From Magicicada septendecula (taxonomy: Eukaryota > Arthropoda > Insecta > Hemiptera > Cicadidae), in contig CM068367.1 of the NCBI GenBank assembly GCA_034769895.1, positions 127,274,927 to 127,338,926 of the forward strand: DNA of 64,000 nt, read 5' to 3'. Shown piece after piece: positions 1 through 11,113 of the stretch. The position numbers and the translations under genes are program-made. The notes below the pieces were generated by a model that had not been told where the DNA came from, ran no database searches, and saw nothing but the letters and a program-made list of their open reading frames with translations. Each line of letters opens with the position of its first letter. Position 1 is the first letter of the stretch.

Positions 1-1529
1 AACTCCTAAATTATTTAGGTGGTAGAAAGGACCTATTATAATAATAATAATACTGGATCCTATTTTTACCACTTAATCTGTCTAGATCTAGGCAGGATAG
101 GCTTGGAGCTTAAAAAATGCACCTTGCTTTTATGGTGCACATAGGACTGAAACCCAGTCCTCTAGATTAGTAGCCAGTGTCTGGTCTACTAAGTTCCTTA
201 TTTTTAGTACTTACCTAACAAATGTCAGGATTATTTATCCAGCTGCAGGTTGTTTCTTTGTGAATGAGGGGATTTTATTTTTCCCTATACACACACATTT
301 CTCTCCATTTCATTTATTTTTACTTTCAATTATGTCTGTTTATAACAATCACTTCACAAGCTGGAGAAGAATCAATTACAGTTATAAGTTGCTATTTACG
401 CAAAACAGTTGCTATTTGCAGTATACAATTTTACTGCTAAAGGTCAATTTTTGTAAACAGTTTTACTTTTATTCTGCAATGAATGAGCCACCTACAACAC
501 AAAAATCTGAAAGTAATTAGTTTTATCTGCCACAGTCATATAATATTAAATATGTGGTTTTATCTGCCACAGTCATATAATATTAAATATGACTACTATG
601 TTCATATTAGGATACGAATTGGTATAAAACAGTATGGTACAGTCTTGAGTACAGAAAATGTGGTACTTTTACCTGAGATTAAAGAACACCTGGAATGGGA
701 ATATTTATAGGCTACACAAGATATATAAAGAAACTTATCATAAATGAAATTGTGAAAGTTACAATAAGAAATGTATTATCTTGGTTGTGACATATTTCCA
801 ATGCTTATGATACAGCCTTGACTAAACCTTCCTTGGCCTTGAGATTAAACAGTCGTATACATGAAACAATCTACTATGCAACTTAGTACGTACCTAAGAC
901 ATCAAAACTAATCCAATATTAAGCTAAAGAGTACTAGGATCATAATGGTATAGTAATGAATCTTGGATGTTGAATAAACATCAGGACTGTACGTGAGTTG
1001 CAGATTTCCTTATACAGACCAAATAAATTGAGGAATCATGACATAAACAATGAGTTGAATACCTTTATTATACATACTAAAAATATATATGTAATATAAT
1101 ATGAACTAGAGTGAAGATAGGACAGGATGAAGATGACAGATTACTTCGAAATTCCATACACACACAGGTCATTGGTACTTGAACATCTACTTCAAATGTA
1201 CACATGTCAACCCTGCAACCAGATTCAAAACTTAGTCTGCGATTGGGAGCCAGTTCACCCAGTAAACTCTTGTTATTGCTTCCAGAATAGAGAAAAATGA
1301 GTTCCATGTGTTGATAACATTTTAAAACAGAAAAACAGACACAGTAACTAAATCCAAGTTTGATCAACATCACGGCGAATATGCATATTTGCTTAGAATG
1401 ATTTACAAGCGATTTGCTATTAGTTTTTGTGGCCACATGTGAAAAAGTGATGCCCAACTTTCCAGTCATCCTATAGAGTCACTATGGCAGAAATTACTGG
1501 AAAAGCTACGATATGGTGATAAAAATAGA
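1..1529. other. AT-rich stretch, no gene recognised
   Basis: No open frame here resembles a known protein. Visible structure is a tandem duplication at 521-591 (period about 37 bp, unit beginning TTTTATCTGCCACAG) and a short (TAA) run near 41-52. A 25-bp motif at 114-138 recurs with two differences at 40,661-40,685, so part of this stretch may belong to a dispersed repeat. Confidence 0.4.
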
Positions 1530-1635
1530 AGATTAAAAGCTTATGACACTTCTGAGACAGATTCCATCAGAGCATCTGTAAAAATATTATATGAATATTT
1601 GGATATGAGAAAGCTGTCACACAACAAATGCTATA

Positions 1636-3331
1636 CAGTGGAACTTGGTTATAACGTCATTGAAGGGACCAAAAAAATAATGACGTTATGTCCGAGTGAC
1701 GTTATAAAAGAGTCGTTATAAAAGACCCTTTTTAATCACTAGTAAGAAAGGAGAAATAAAAAAAAAGATCTTTGCATTATTACCATTATTCGTGATATTT
1801 ATTCTAAAGTTTATACAAACAGCATGAAGAATATTTTAAAAGATCAAAAAGAAAGTACATGTAACTTACATTTAGGCTTACTGTCGAAAGTAATCCGTAA
1901 TTTTCTTTTGAACGCTCCTTTCTGAAAAATAAATTCTTTCTGTTGTGCTGTGGAGATGCGGCGCTGCATTGAACGTGTCGTCAGACGTATCTCTAAAGCA
2001 GTAAAATCGTGAAAGAGTTTCGGCGGCTCTCATTGCTTCCTGTACTGTCGGACAAACGATGTCGGCATCCTCCTCTTGCTCAGCATCTTCTTCAACACTA
2101 TCTTCTGTTTCTATGTTTTTTACTTCCGCGATAATTTCTGCATCACTCTTGGAATGTTTCTACTTGGTCATCCACGGATGCATAGGAATCAAGTTTATTT
2201 CCAAATTCATTTACGTCGAATTTCTTAATCCACTCTGAGAGCGGCAAGTCGTCGTCTTCGTCATCATCGGGTAAATTTTCATGTACGAGTTGTGCTTTAC
2301 TAAAGCATTTTGCTATCGTCTTCTGTGTTACACTCTTCCAAGAGTCGTCTAGGAATTGTATTGCATCTAAGAGTGAAATTGTGGTAGGTTGCGCCGTGTC
2401 CATACGGAAAATAATTCTTTTTTTAAAGTTGCTTGCGGTAGTGACACTTTAGGCTTCTAATGACGCCTTGGCCCATAGGTTGCAGGACACTCGTACAGTT
2501 GGCCGGTAAGAAGACCAGATTAATGTTTGTCAAATTTAACTTTGGATGGGCTGCACAGTTGTCAACTAGAAGTAGAATTTTTCTGTTTTTCGATGACAGT
2601 TCTTTATCCCACTTTCTTAGTTATCTTCAAAAATACTAGAAGTCATCCACACTTTTTTGTTGGCAGTGTAACTTACAGGAAGTTTTTTGATGTTTTTAAA
2701 ACATCTAGGATGCAAACTTTTCCCAATAACTAAAAGTTTCCTTTTTCGGTTCCCGTCATGTTCGCACGAACAAAAACTGTAACTCTTTGTTTAGAGAGCT
2801 TCCCACCAACGCACTTCTCATTTTTAAATTTGAAAGTCTTTATCTGGAGTTAATTTATAAAAAATTCCGGCTTCATCTCCATTAAAGATGTCTTCATCTT
2901 TATATGGTCGTCTAATTTCTGGCCAAGTGTTACGCACCCAATCGCCTGTAACGTTCAGATCTACGCATTTTGCCTCACCACAAATTTTTGCAAAGGAAAT
3001 CGAGTGTCGGGCCTTAAATCGATCTAGCCATCCGTTGGAGCACATAAAATGGCTGGCGCCGGCGGTCCTGTTACAGTGCTTATCGCTTGCATACAATGTA
3101 TGTCTGTAGCCATGGGCTAGCGCGCGCGCGCACATATATACGTTTATATGAAATTTAGAGTAAAATATCTGAGAAATTTTTGACGCTATAACAGAGTAGT
3201 ACAATATTTAGTGACGTTAAAACCGGGAATTTTTATAATGTTAAAGATATCAGTTTGACCGGACTTATGACAAAATAACGCTACACCCGAGTTGACGTAA
3301 CAGCCGAGGCCGTAATAACCAAGTTCCACTG
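1636..3331 (-). mobile_element. Tigger/pogo-like DNA transposon A, degraded
   Basis: The element is bounded by inverted repeats whose first 17 bases agree exactly (CAGTGGAACTTGGTTAT) and is flanked by TA on both sides (1,634-1,635 and 3,332-3,333), the target duplication of the Tc1/mariner-pogo superfamily. The transposase lies on the minus strand. It is inserted in the mariner relic between the motif around HNKC and the LLT motif, so it is younger than that mariner. It is shorter than Tigger B and its reading frame is badly broken. Confidence 0.85.
2143..3110 (-). pseudogene. Tigger A transposase remnant
   Basis: Reading on the minus strand, pieces of a Tigger/pogo (CENP-B-like, DDE_1 superfamily) transposase appear in order. 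First comes the Tc5-type helix-turn-helix segment with SNGWLDRFKARHSI, then the first catalytic motif FNGDEAGIFYK near 2,850. Around 2,540-2,590 is VDNCAAHP with the second Asp, then [16 protein letters not shown], in which the third catalytic Asp is replaced by Gly. The acidic C-terminal tail (IPDDDEDDDLP-like) lies at 2,143-2,403. Frame breaks and the lost third Asp make it non-functional. The N-terminal CENP-B-type region is missing or unrecognisable. Confidence 0.75.
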
Positions 3332-3620
3332 TATTTGCTAACGATCAATCAATGAAAAACTTAAAATTTGGGGGGACATTTTGGCATAAATTTGGAGCTA
3401 TTTCAAAGAAATTCTTGCATCATTTCATAAAACTGATGAACCACTAATATATCAGTATTATCCAGAAACGAAAGAACAGTCAAAACAATGGCTGAAGTAA
3501 AGAAACAATGAGCCTGTTCTAAAGAAAGCAAAAATGGTTCCATCAATAGGAAAAGTTATGGTCAATGGGACAACTTTTCTGAGAGTTGCTTTTTGAATGC
3601 CATGGTTTTTAATGTATATA

Positions 3621-5643
3621 CAGTCGACTCTCGATAATTTGACACTCAAGGGACCAGAGAAAAATTTCAAATTACCAAGAGTTCAAAATAACAGGAGTTT
3701 AAATAACCAAGAGGGAGGGAGGAAAAAATCAAGTAAACAAGAGTTTGATCAAAATTCGTGATTTATTATTTTAAATATTTGTACAATTATTCACAAATGT
3801 TCATTTTGAAAAGAAGTCCGTAATTTTCTGTTGAGTGAGCGACTTCAGTCTATCATTGTCCAATGAATTTTCGTTAGTGGTGAGAGCTGCGAAGAAATCG
3901 TCACTTGTGTCGGTTCTGAGGGCGTAGAAGCGTAGGGTAGTAAGAGATCTCCTTGCCTCGCTCAATGTGACTGGAATTGGCGGTTGTTCTTCTTCATTTT
4001 CTTCCTCGTCCTCATCCAGAGGGGCCAAATTCAACAGTTCGGCATCGGTTAGGGCACCGTGGACACTGATGTCATCGTCAACATGAGCATAATCCTCAAA
4101 TGTTAATTCTCCATAGTTAGGTAGAAGTCCCCACCCTGAGTCAGAATTTGTAATTTTTGGCGGCTCCGATGACTGTTCTACGTTTTCGGTTTGCTTAAAC
4201 CCGCACTTTCTGAAGCAGTTATAAATAGTGGTAGGGTTGACATTTCTCCAGGCCTTATCAATCATGATTATAGCGGTCAAAACTGTTATGATTACCTTCT
4301 CACCTTTTTCAATGCTATCCAGCACAAGAGAAACAATTTCTCTACGGTAGAGAGTTTTAACATTTTGAATTATGCCTTGGTCTAACGGTTGCAATCTTGA
4401 TGTCGTGTTGGCTGGAAAAAAAATCAATTTTACGTGGTCTAATGGTGGTGGGTTATTATGCACGGTGTAGTTGTCCAAAAACAGTAAGATTTTGCGTTTT
4501 TCCTTTTTCATGTCACTGTTCACTGAGGTCAGCCATTCATTAAACAACTCTGTCATCATCCACGATTTTTTGTTTGACCTATAAGCTGTGGGCAGCGATT
4601 TTATTCCTTTAAAACAGCGTGGTTTCGCAGATTTCCCTATAATAAGTGGTTTCAATTTTTGAGAACCGTCCATGTTACACGCTAAAAGAACAGTTAATCT
4701 ATCCTCGCTGAGTTTCCCTCCATGACACTTTTCGTCTTTGAACGTCAGAGTGCGATCAGGAAGACATTTATAAAAAAGCCCAGTTTCGTCTGTGTTGAAT
4801 ATATTCCTTGGGTCATAGCCATTCAAAAGTTGGTTTAGTTCGTCAATCCATTGAGAACAAATGGAAATATCCACGCTGGCGCTCTCTCCGCAGATTTTTT
4901 TAAATGTGATGCCGTGTCGATTTTTGAAATTTGAGAGCCACCCCTCACTTGCTGCAAATCCTTTAATTCCAAGAGACTGCGCAAAAGACTTTTTCCTTCA
5001 ACATGAAACCGCCGACGGGAACGTTTTGTCCTATACACTGACGAATCCACTTAAGCAAGCACTCTTCAAGACGGGGAAATTCACCCTGGCGTGACCTTTT
5101 TCTACTCGCAATTAAGGCACTTCCGGTGATGCGATCTTTGTTTTTCAAAATCATCGACAATGTCGATGGTAAAATGCCAAATTGTTTAGCGACATCTTTT
5201 TTTAATTGTCCATCCTCCACAGCTTGAATCACACGCTTTTTTTCACTTATGGAAAGACACTTGTTCTTTCTTGAATTCATTTTAATAACACAAATCAAAC
5301 ATTAACATGACTCACTTTAACGTTTGAAGGAAGACTGGAATGCGATCTGCAAACTCACTCATATCTCATTTATGTAAACAATCGACAGGTCTGTACATGT
5401 ATGTAAACAAACGACAGGTCTGTGCATGATAAACGCTTCAAATTATAGAGAGTAGGGAAGCCCGGACTTCAAATTATTGCATGTTGGCGGGCAAGATACT
5501 ATTCCTTCAACTTCAAATTACCGAGGGGACCAATTAATATTGATTTTATTCAATTTATCGAGTATTTTTCAAGGGACCGGGAAAAAATTTCAAATTATCG
5601 AGAGATACAAATTAACGAGTGTCAAATTATCGAGAGTCGACTG
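3621..5643 (-). mobile_element. Tigger/pogo-like DNA transposon B, nearly intact
   Basis: A 2,023-bp element with perfect 27-bp terminal inverted repeats (beginning CAGTCGACTCTCGATAATTT) and TA at both flanks (3,619-3,620 and 5,644-5,645). Inside the ends are further short related motifs (AAATTA/GGGACC blocks) typical of Tigger subterminal regions. It carries one transposase gene on the minus strand. It interrupts the same mariner relic as Tigger A but at a different point. Its good preservation suggests a fairly recent insertion. Confidence 0.92.
3801..5298 (-). pseudogene. Tigger B transposase, one visible frame break
   Basis: The protein starts at MNSRKNKCLSISEKKRVIQ (about 5,280). A CENP-B-type N-terminal helix-turn-helix follows (VAKQFGILPSTLSMILKN), then a second DNA-binding segment reading ASEGWLSNFKNRHGITF. 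The DDE_1 catalytic core has all three acidic residues in place: FNTDETGLFYK, LFLDNYTVHN and LQPLDQGII. An acidic C-terminus ends at the stop at 3,801. Codons flow as one transposase except for one reading-frame change near 4,985-5,000, just after the LKEKV motif. Overall length is in the usual Tigger range of about 450-500 residues. It would act in the nucleus to cut and paste the element at TA sites. As written it is inactive unless the frame break is a sequencing error. Confidence 0.88.
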
Positions 5644-6080
5644 TATAAAGATTTTACTTTACTATCTAGAGAAGAGCAACACAATCATTGAAGAGTAGTG
5701 CACATCTTTATTGGGTTGTAAAATAATAAAATTAAAACAAAAAGGGAACATTTTGAAAAAAAACCTATTTTCGTCACAACACTCTAGCTCACTTGTCCAT
5801 GAAAACCATTAGAATTACACAATGAAAATATCACCCTCCAGATTTGGTCCCATCAGTCTATCACTTTTTTTCCAATTAAAAGAAATTCCTGTGGGAAAGA
5901 CATTTGCATCAAATTTCAAAGTAATTCTTGAAATACACTTATTTTCCAGAATTAACAAATCTTACTTTAAGGAGGAGGGGACCACTACTCCTTACTTCCA
6001 CTCCACTCCACTGCTTCTTACTTTAAGAAGCTCAATCATTGGACCACTGAAAAGGTATTGACCATCAGGAGCTTATGTAA

Positions 6081-6369
6081 AGAAATAACAATTTTGCAAA
6101 AAAATTGGTTTAAATATTTCTACACAAAATTGTCAAACCACCCTGCAATACAACTGGCTGGTCACAGAAGTTTGGGGCAACTGATAATAAAAGTAGGGTC
6201 CTTTTTGCCTACATGTACTGATACATGTGAGTGCCTTTTTGCCTATTGCATAGTACAGAAAAACAGATTATCTTGTACAGATTTGCCTAGTGACACACCC
6301 ATAAACTCAATTTTGAAGTTCTGTTAGATCAAAATAAGAGACAAATTATTTAGGGAGTAAATACAAGAA
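6081..6369. other. unassigned spacer
   Basis: AT-rich sequence between the mariner relic and the RTE-like tail. The open frame through it continues from the mariner block and has no other recognisable motif. Confidence 0.3.
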
Positions 6370-6620
6370 AGTTAGGATGGAAGACAACCAAATACCTAGG
6401 AAGGTACTGTTTAGTCAGACTGAGGGTAGAAGGCCTGTCGAAAAACCCAAGACACGCTGGATTGATGCAGTAGTGAGGGATGCTGACAATTTACTTAAAA
6501 TAAAATGATGGACATTAATCGCCAAGGACAGGGAAAAATGGAGGCGGTTGATTATGGAGGCTAAGGTTCGACTTCAAACTGTGATGCCATAGAAGAAGTA
6601 GAAGAAATACAAGAAAGAAC
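6370..6620 (+). mobile_element. RTE-like LINE, 3'-terminal fragment
   Basis: The plus strand reads approximately as GLSKNPRHAGL in one frame and as EKPKTRWIDAVVRDADNLL followed by a stop, then WTLIAKDREKWRRLIMEAK, in the next. This is the typical C-terminus of insect endonuclease-reverse transcriptases, in which a GRP-R-RW-D box is followed by a DRxxWRRL motif. It ends in GAA-rich sequence (about 6,592-6,620), consistent with the simple-repeat tail of such elements. The 5' part is absent, as expected for a truncated insertion. Confidence 0.65.
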
Positions 6621-7614
6621 TGAGAGCCATTAAAACATAACAAAAAATGATGATTGCTAAACTCTATTTGGTACATTTCAATATTTCATTAATGAATAAA
6701 AAGATCTGCAGAAGCTTATTAGACCAGAGACAGTACTGTCCTTTAAGAATGAAGTATTGATGATAATTACATAAAGAAAAGCAAAAACCCTATTGTTGAA
6801 AAGAATGTGTTACTTATAAATCAAAGTTCCTACACACACACACACGCGCGCGCGCGGAAAACAATTTCATAAAAACAGGAAAAGAATAATATTGATATTA
6901 CAGTGGCATGAATAACTTAATCCCACACAAATATACACAATTTCATCTTTGCTTACTTCTTAAAGAACAAAAAAAATCCAAACAATTCAGTTTGCCATAG
7001 GTAACCAAACAAATCACCATACCGTACCACTTTCTTGCATAGTAGGAAAGTAATTTATTTACACTTTTTTTTTTCGTATCGGCCATCTAAGGACCACATG
7101 CCAATTTCAGTTCTTTACTCTTTACACCTTTTTATTGTAATAATATTTTATGCAATATGAAGTGCAGAATCTGCCACTTTGTTTTTTCTATAATTTCATA
7201 TTTGCATTGACATTCCTTGATTCAAGAAGAATGATTTGGCACCTTATTTGTCTAGCCATTTTAGAATTACAATGTAACAAACAAACATACTGGTACCTTC
7301 TTATTTAGGTATATTATCCTACTTGCATAATCAGGTAAAAAACTACTAGCTTTTGACGTGTATTATAATAGCTTTTGTACTGGCTTTGATGTAGTACTAG
7401 AGTCCACAAGTAACATGACAGAAATAACATTAATTTGAATATTCATAAAGTTACCGTTTCAACATGATCAAGAAGCTTACTTAACATTGTGAACTTCACA
7501 ATGACAAATTAAAAAGGAAATTCTACAATGGAGGAATTCAGGACACATTGAGGGAAAAAGTTTGGGTAAAGTACCAGTCACAGCTGGAAACTTGTGAAAA
7601 CTCTCTACATATGA
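6621..7614. other. AT-rich spacer with a CA/CG microsatellite
   Basis: No coding similarity seen. A short (CA)n(CG)n tract lies at about 6,833-6,856. Confidence 0.5.
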
Positions 7615-7787
7615 TGGGGTGAAAAGTTCTGGGTCTCACACAGAGATGGCATCGCTATGCTCATTATTTCGATCGTGTTGTATGGTTGCCTACTTCGTAG
7701 GCTGAATTTTGAATCTTCAAGTCAATCAGCTGTTTAGTGTTAGTTTGACAGTCCACCGAAGCAAGCACCTCAAGCATTGTTTTAACA

Positions 7788-7813
7788 ATGGAGAAACTGG
7801 AAAAATCGTGCCG

Positions 7814-7859
<46 letters not shown>

Positions 7860-8849
7860 AAAGGCTTAACTGCGACCGATATACAAAAGGAGCTGTATTC
7901 AACGTTGGGGGACTCTTCTCCATCGAATACAATGGTTAAACACTGGATTGGTGAATTTAAAATGGGTCGGACGAGCACACCTGATGAACCATGCAGTGGA
8001 CATCCCATTGAAGTGACTACGCCAGAAACACTTGAAAAAATCCACAATATCGTTTTGGCAGACTGTAGAGTGAAAGTGAGTGAGATAGCAGAGACTATTC
8101 GCATATCAGCGGAACGTGTGTGTAATATCTTACACGAACATTTGAGTATGACAAAGCTGTGTGTGCTAGATGGGTGCCGGATTTGCTCACACCTGACCAA
8201 AAACAATGTCAAAAGGATGTTTTACCCGATTGTTTGGCACAATCAAACCGAATTTTTCTGTTGATTCTTAACTACTGTTAAAGAGACTTGGGCCCACCAC
8301 AACACTCCTGAGACCAAACAACAGTCAAAACAATGGACTGCTAAAGGTGAACCAACTCTAAAGAAGGCAAAGACAATTCCGTCTGCTGGTAAGGTTATGG
8401 CGACTGTTTTTTGGGGCACGCATGGAACACTCTTCAGTGATTACCTTGGAAAGGGAAAACCAATTTCTGGCGAGTATTATGCGAACTTACTGCAGCATGA
8501 AATCAAGAAAAAACGGCCACATTTAGCGAAAAATACAGTGCTGTTTCACCAAGACAATTCACCACCTCACACATCAATTGTTGCAATGGCTAAAATAAAT
8601 GAATTAAAGTTGGAATTGCTTCCTCACCCACCACACTCCCCAGATTTAGCCCTGAGCAACTTTTATCTCTTTCCTAACCTCAAAAAATGGCTCGGAGGAA
8701 AAAGATTTGGGGACAACAATCAAGTCAGAGATGCTGTAAATGGCTATTTTGAGGATCTCGACAAATCAGCTTATCAGCCTGGCATAATTGCTCTAGACCA
8801 TCGTTGGGAAAAGTGTATCGAGCTAAGTGGAGATTATGTTGAGAAATAA
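7788..8849 (+). pseudogene. mariner transposase, defective
   Basis: The start MEKLEKSCRLI corresponds to the usual mariner N-terminus. It is followed by 13 phenylalanines encoded by the poly-T run, then the helix-turn-helix part LKGLTATDIQKEL and the GRTSTPDEPCSGHP linker. The catalytic part reads QQSKQW, SAGKVM, FHQDNSPPHTS (second Asp present) and PPHSPDLALSNFYLFP (third Asp present), and ends in KCIELSGDYVEK. The usual first catalytic motif VDETW reads VKETW near 8,280, so the first Asp is lost. The frame is also broken between about 8,165 and 8,340. Mariner transposases are normally about 345-350 residues with a D,D34D triad; this copy cannot be active. Confidence 0.85.
7819..7858 (+). 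repeat. uninterrupted poly-T of 40 bases inside a coding frame
   Basis: A homopolymer of 40 T lies between the codons for RLI and LKGLTATD of the mariner transposase. The frame upstream and downstream is the same, so its net length keeps the reading frame open. It could be an expanded short T run, the reverse complement of a poly(A) tail, or an assembly artefact. Confidence 0.95.
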
Positions 8850-10280
8850 AAACAAATTAATAAAAAAATGTTTTCTTATTTAGGCCCGGAACGTTTCACC
8901 CCACCCTCACAATCACTCAAAAGTATGTAAGTGTAGAAGAATTTTGATTATACAGTTGATTATGTAAGACAGTATACTCCCAGTGGCACTGGCTGGGTTT
9001 TAAGAAGTAACTGCTGCCACCGAATAAAAGGACCTAATAACACCCCTGCTCCTAGAATGTGCGAATGTGTTATAGATTTGGGTAAACTAGAGCTCTATCT
9101 TATTTCATTTATTTCAAATTGATGCATTAACTGCTTTTTAACACACTACTGGAGATTCTAAAATGCTAAAATATAGTATACAATTTTTTTGTTTACTTTG
9201 CCATACCTTTAATCCTTACAAGACTTTATACAGTTGAACATTATTTTAGTCTTTGATTACAAATGCTTTCCTTTCAACGAGCTGCTTAAAATCAAACTAT
9301 TATGTAAATGAAAGCCATTATGTGTTCCTAGCCAAATTTTATCTATAAAACTAAACAATACTGGTATTTTTAGAAAAGTTACTGTTTTAAGAAAAACCTG
9401 TACAAAACAGTAAAACACTTTCGTTTAAACAGAAGTGCCAACTACAAAAACACTGTGTCATGGTAGAGCACGCATATTGACGCTTGTATCCACGAGTCCT
9501 CGCAATCGGATCTCTTCTAAGAGTACCTGTTATACACGAAATTTTGGCACAAGATTGTGATATGGATATGATATGGAGAAAAAAGGGTTAATAAAAACTC
9601 GGCAGTGACTTTGTGACTGTATAATACTTCACAGCTGGTTACAATGTGATTTAACTTACAAAAAAAAATTATCATTATAATCAATATAATTCAGGGAAGA
9701 GAAGAACACACTGAACAACGGAATTCTATTGTGAATCTGTTTACTAACAGTAATAATATATAAAGCATTGTTGTTGTCATCTGTACAGGCCAGCATCACA
9801 TTTATTTATAAACATATACAGTATCTAATTTTCATCATATTCAACTAAATTACTGTGCTTATATGTAAACAGTTTTTTTTTTTAAGTTATAGTTTTATAC
9901 ATATTTATATATGTATCCAAATGTACACAGGTCAGTGAGCTATATATAAATGCTTTTGGACAATACACTGTTATGCTTTAAAATAAGTTAGTACACAATA
10001 ATTAAACACTAATAAAAACAGGAATGTTATTTACATATTTTTTTAAATATTAAGTTACAGTAAAAATTAAAAAAAACTCGTGAAAGCGATAAAACATATT
10101 CAGAATGTTGAGAAGTTTTTATATTTTTGAATTACATAGACAACTAAATATACTTATACAAAAACAATAATTACAAAACTTTTTTTTTAATCTAACCTTT
10201 TCCAAATAAAAGTTATTGCTGAATGTGCAATGAATTTGATTTTGTACACATTACTTCCTTCAACACACACTTTAACTACG

Positions 10281-10449
10281 TGCAAAACAAAATGGATAAT
10301 TCGTAAAACAATACTGTAAAAAAATGAATAACAAAATATTAAGTGAAACTAAAATATTTTTACTGCAAAACAAAATGGATAATTCGTAAAACAATACTGT
10401 AAAAAAATGAATAACATAAAATATTAAGTGAAACTAAAATATTTTTACT
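10281..10449. repeat. two-copy tandem duplication, unit about 84 bp
   Basis: A unit starting GCAAAACAAAATGGATAATT is present twice in direct succession. The copies are nearly identical; the second has two extra bases after ATGAATAAC. The similarity implies a recent local duplication. Confidence 0.9.
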
Positions 10450-10861
10450 TGTTACAGACTGAAAACGATTCTTCTTCAGAGTACTGTGTTTTAACTGATA
10501 TTTTAAATAAATTAAAAAAAAATTGGTAAAAGTTTGTTCTTACTTAATGAATATAAAATCTATAGAAAACATTTGAAAAGCCTAATAAGCAAATGGTAAA
10601 AATCAATGTATCCATCCTGCATGAATATGTCATGCATGCATACAAAACGTATGATGCACGTAGCCAACTGTTGTCTCGAAGCACGTATATTGAAGATTAT
10701 AAAATTATTCAAAGTAAATGATAGAAAATGGAGTATAATTGTGTATGTCATATGATTTCTGCTCAACATAATGTCAGCTCAGATAAGAACATTATTACAA
10801 TGTCATTTTGCACTTTTTTGTCTGTTCATTTTTAGTGAGAAAATTTTGTTTGGTGTATGAA

Positions 10862-10905
10862 ACACACACACACACACACGCGCGCACACACGCACATGCG
10901 CACAC
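10862..10905. repeat. CA/CG microsatellite
   Basis: An impure (CA)n/(CG)n tract. Its purine-pyrimidine alternation is a potential Z-DNA former. Confidence 0.9.
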
Positions 10906-11006
10906 GAGACGCAATATAAAACCCCTTGATGTAAATTTAGTAATGAAGGAAGTTGTCTGCTCTGAGTATTTGGGCAACTGAATTAATTATTTACCAGTTA
11001 CAATTT

Positions 11007-11010
<4 letters not shown>

Positions 11011-11095
<85 letters not shown>

Positions 11096-11113
11096 TACAC
11101 ACACGCGCGCGCG
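11011..11113. repeat. compound (TC)32(AC)n(CG)n microsatellite
   Basis: A perfect TC array from 11,011 to 11,074 is followed by AC repeats, then CGCGCG. The open frames across it are an artefact of the repeat. Confidence 0.95.

Larger units (their letters stand above)
1530..6080 (+). mobile_element. mariner transposon relic split by two Tigger-like insertions
   Basis: Three blocks of decayed mariner transposase lie in order on the plus strand, separated by the two Tigger-like elements. Block 1 (about 1,530-1,635) resembles the N-terminal helix-turn-helix part, ending in an LDMRKLSHNKC-like motif. Block 2 (3,332-3,620) runs from a degraded LLTxxQ motif through YYPETKEQSKQW to SIGKVM. Block 3 (5,644 to about 6,080) covers the region before the second catalytic Asp to a SYFKE-type C-terminus. 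The same motifs occur in the fuller mariner at 7,615-8,903. Many stops and slips show that this is an old copy. The outer ends are approximate because no inverted repeats could be matched. Confidence 0.75.
7615..8903 (+). mobile_element. mariner DNA transposon with poly-T insertion
   Basis: Ends are inverted repeats: GGGGTGAAAAGTTCTGGG at 7,616 and, on the opposite strand, GGGGTGAAACGTTCCGGG at the 3' end near 8,902, matching at 16 of these 18 positions. Length (about 1.29 kb) and the single transposase fit the mariner family. A clean TA duplication is not visible at the flanks. The copy is better preserved than the relic at 1.5-6.1 kb but is defective. Confidence 0.85.

Noticed and set aside
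1077-1469. 130-codon frame on the minus strand as a possible gene
   Set aside because: No recognisable domain, splice context or codon pattern; next to a mariner relic.
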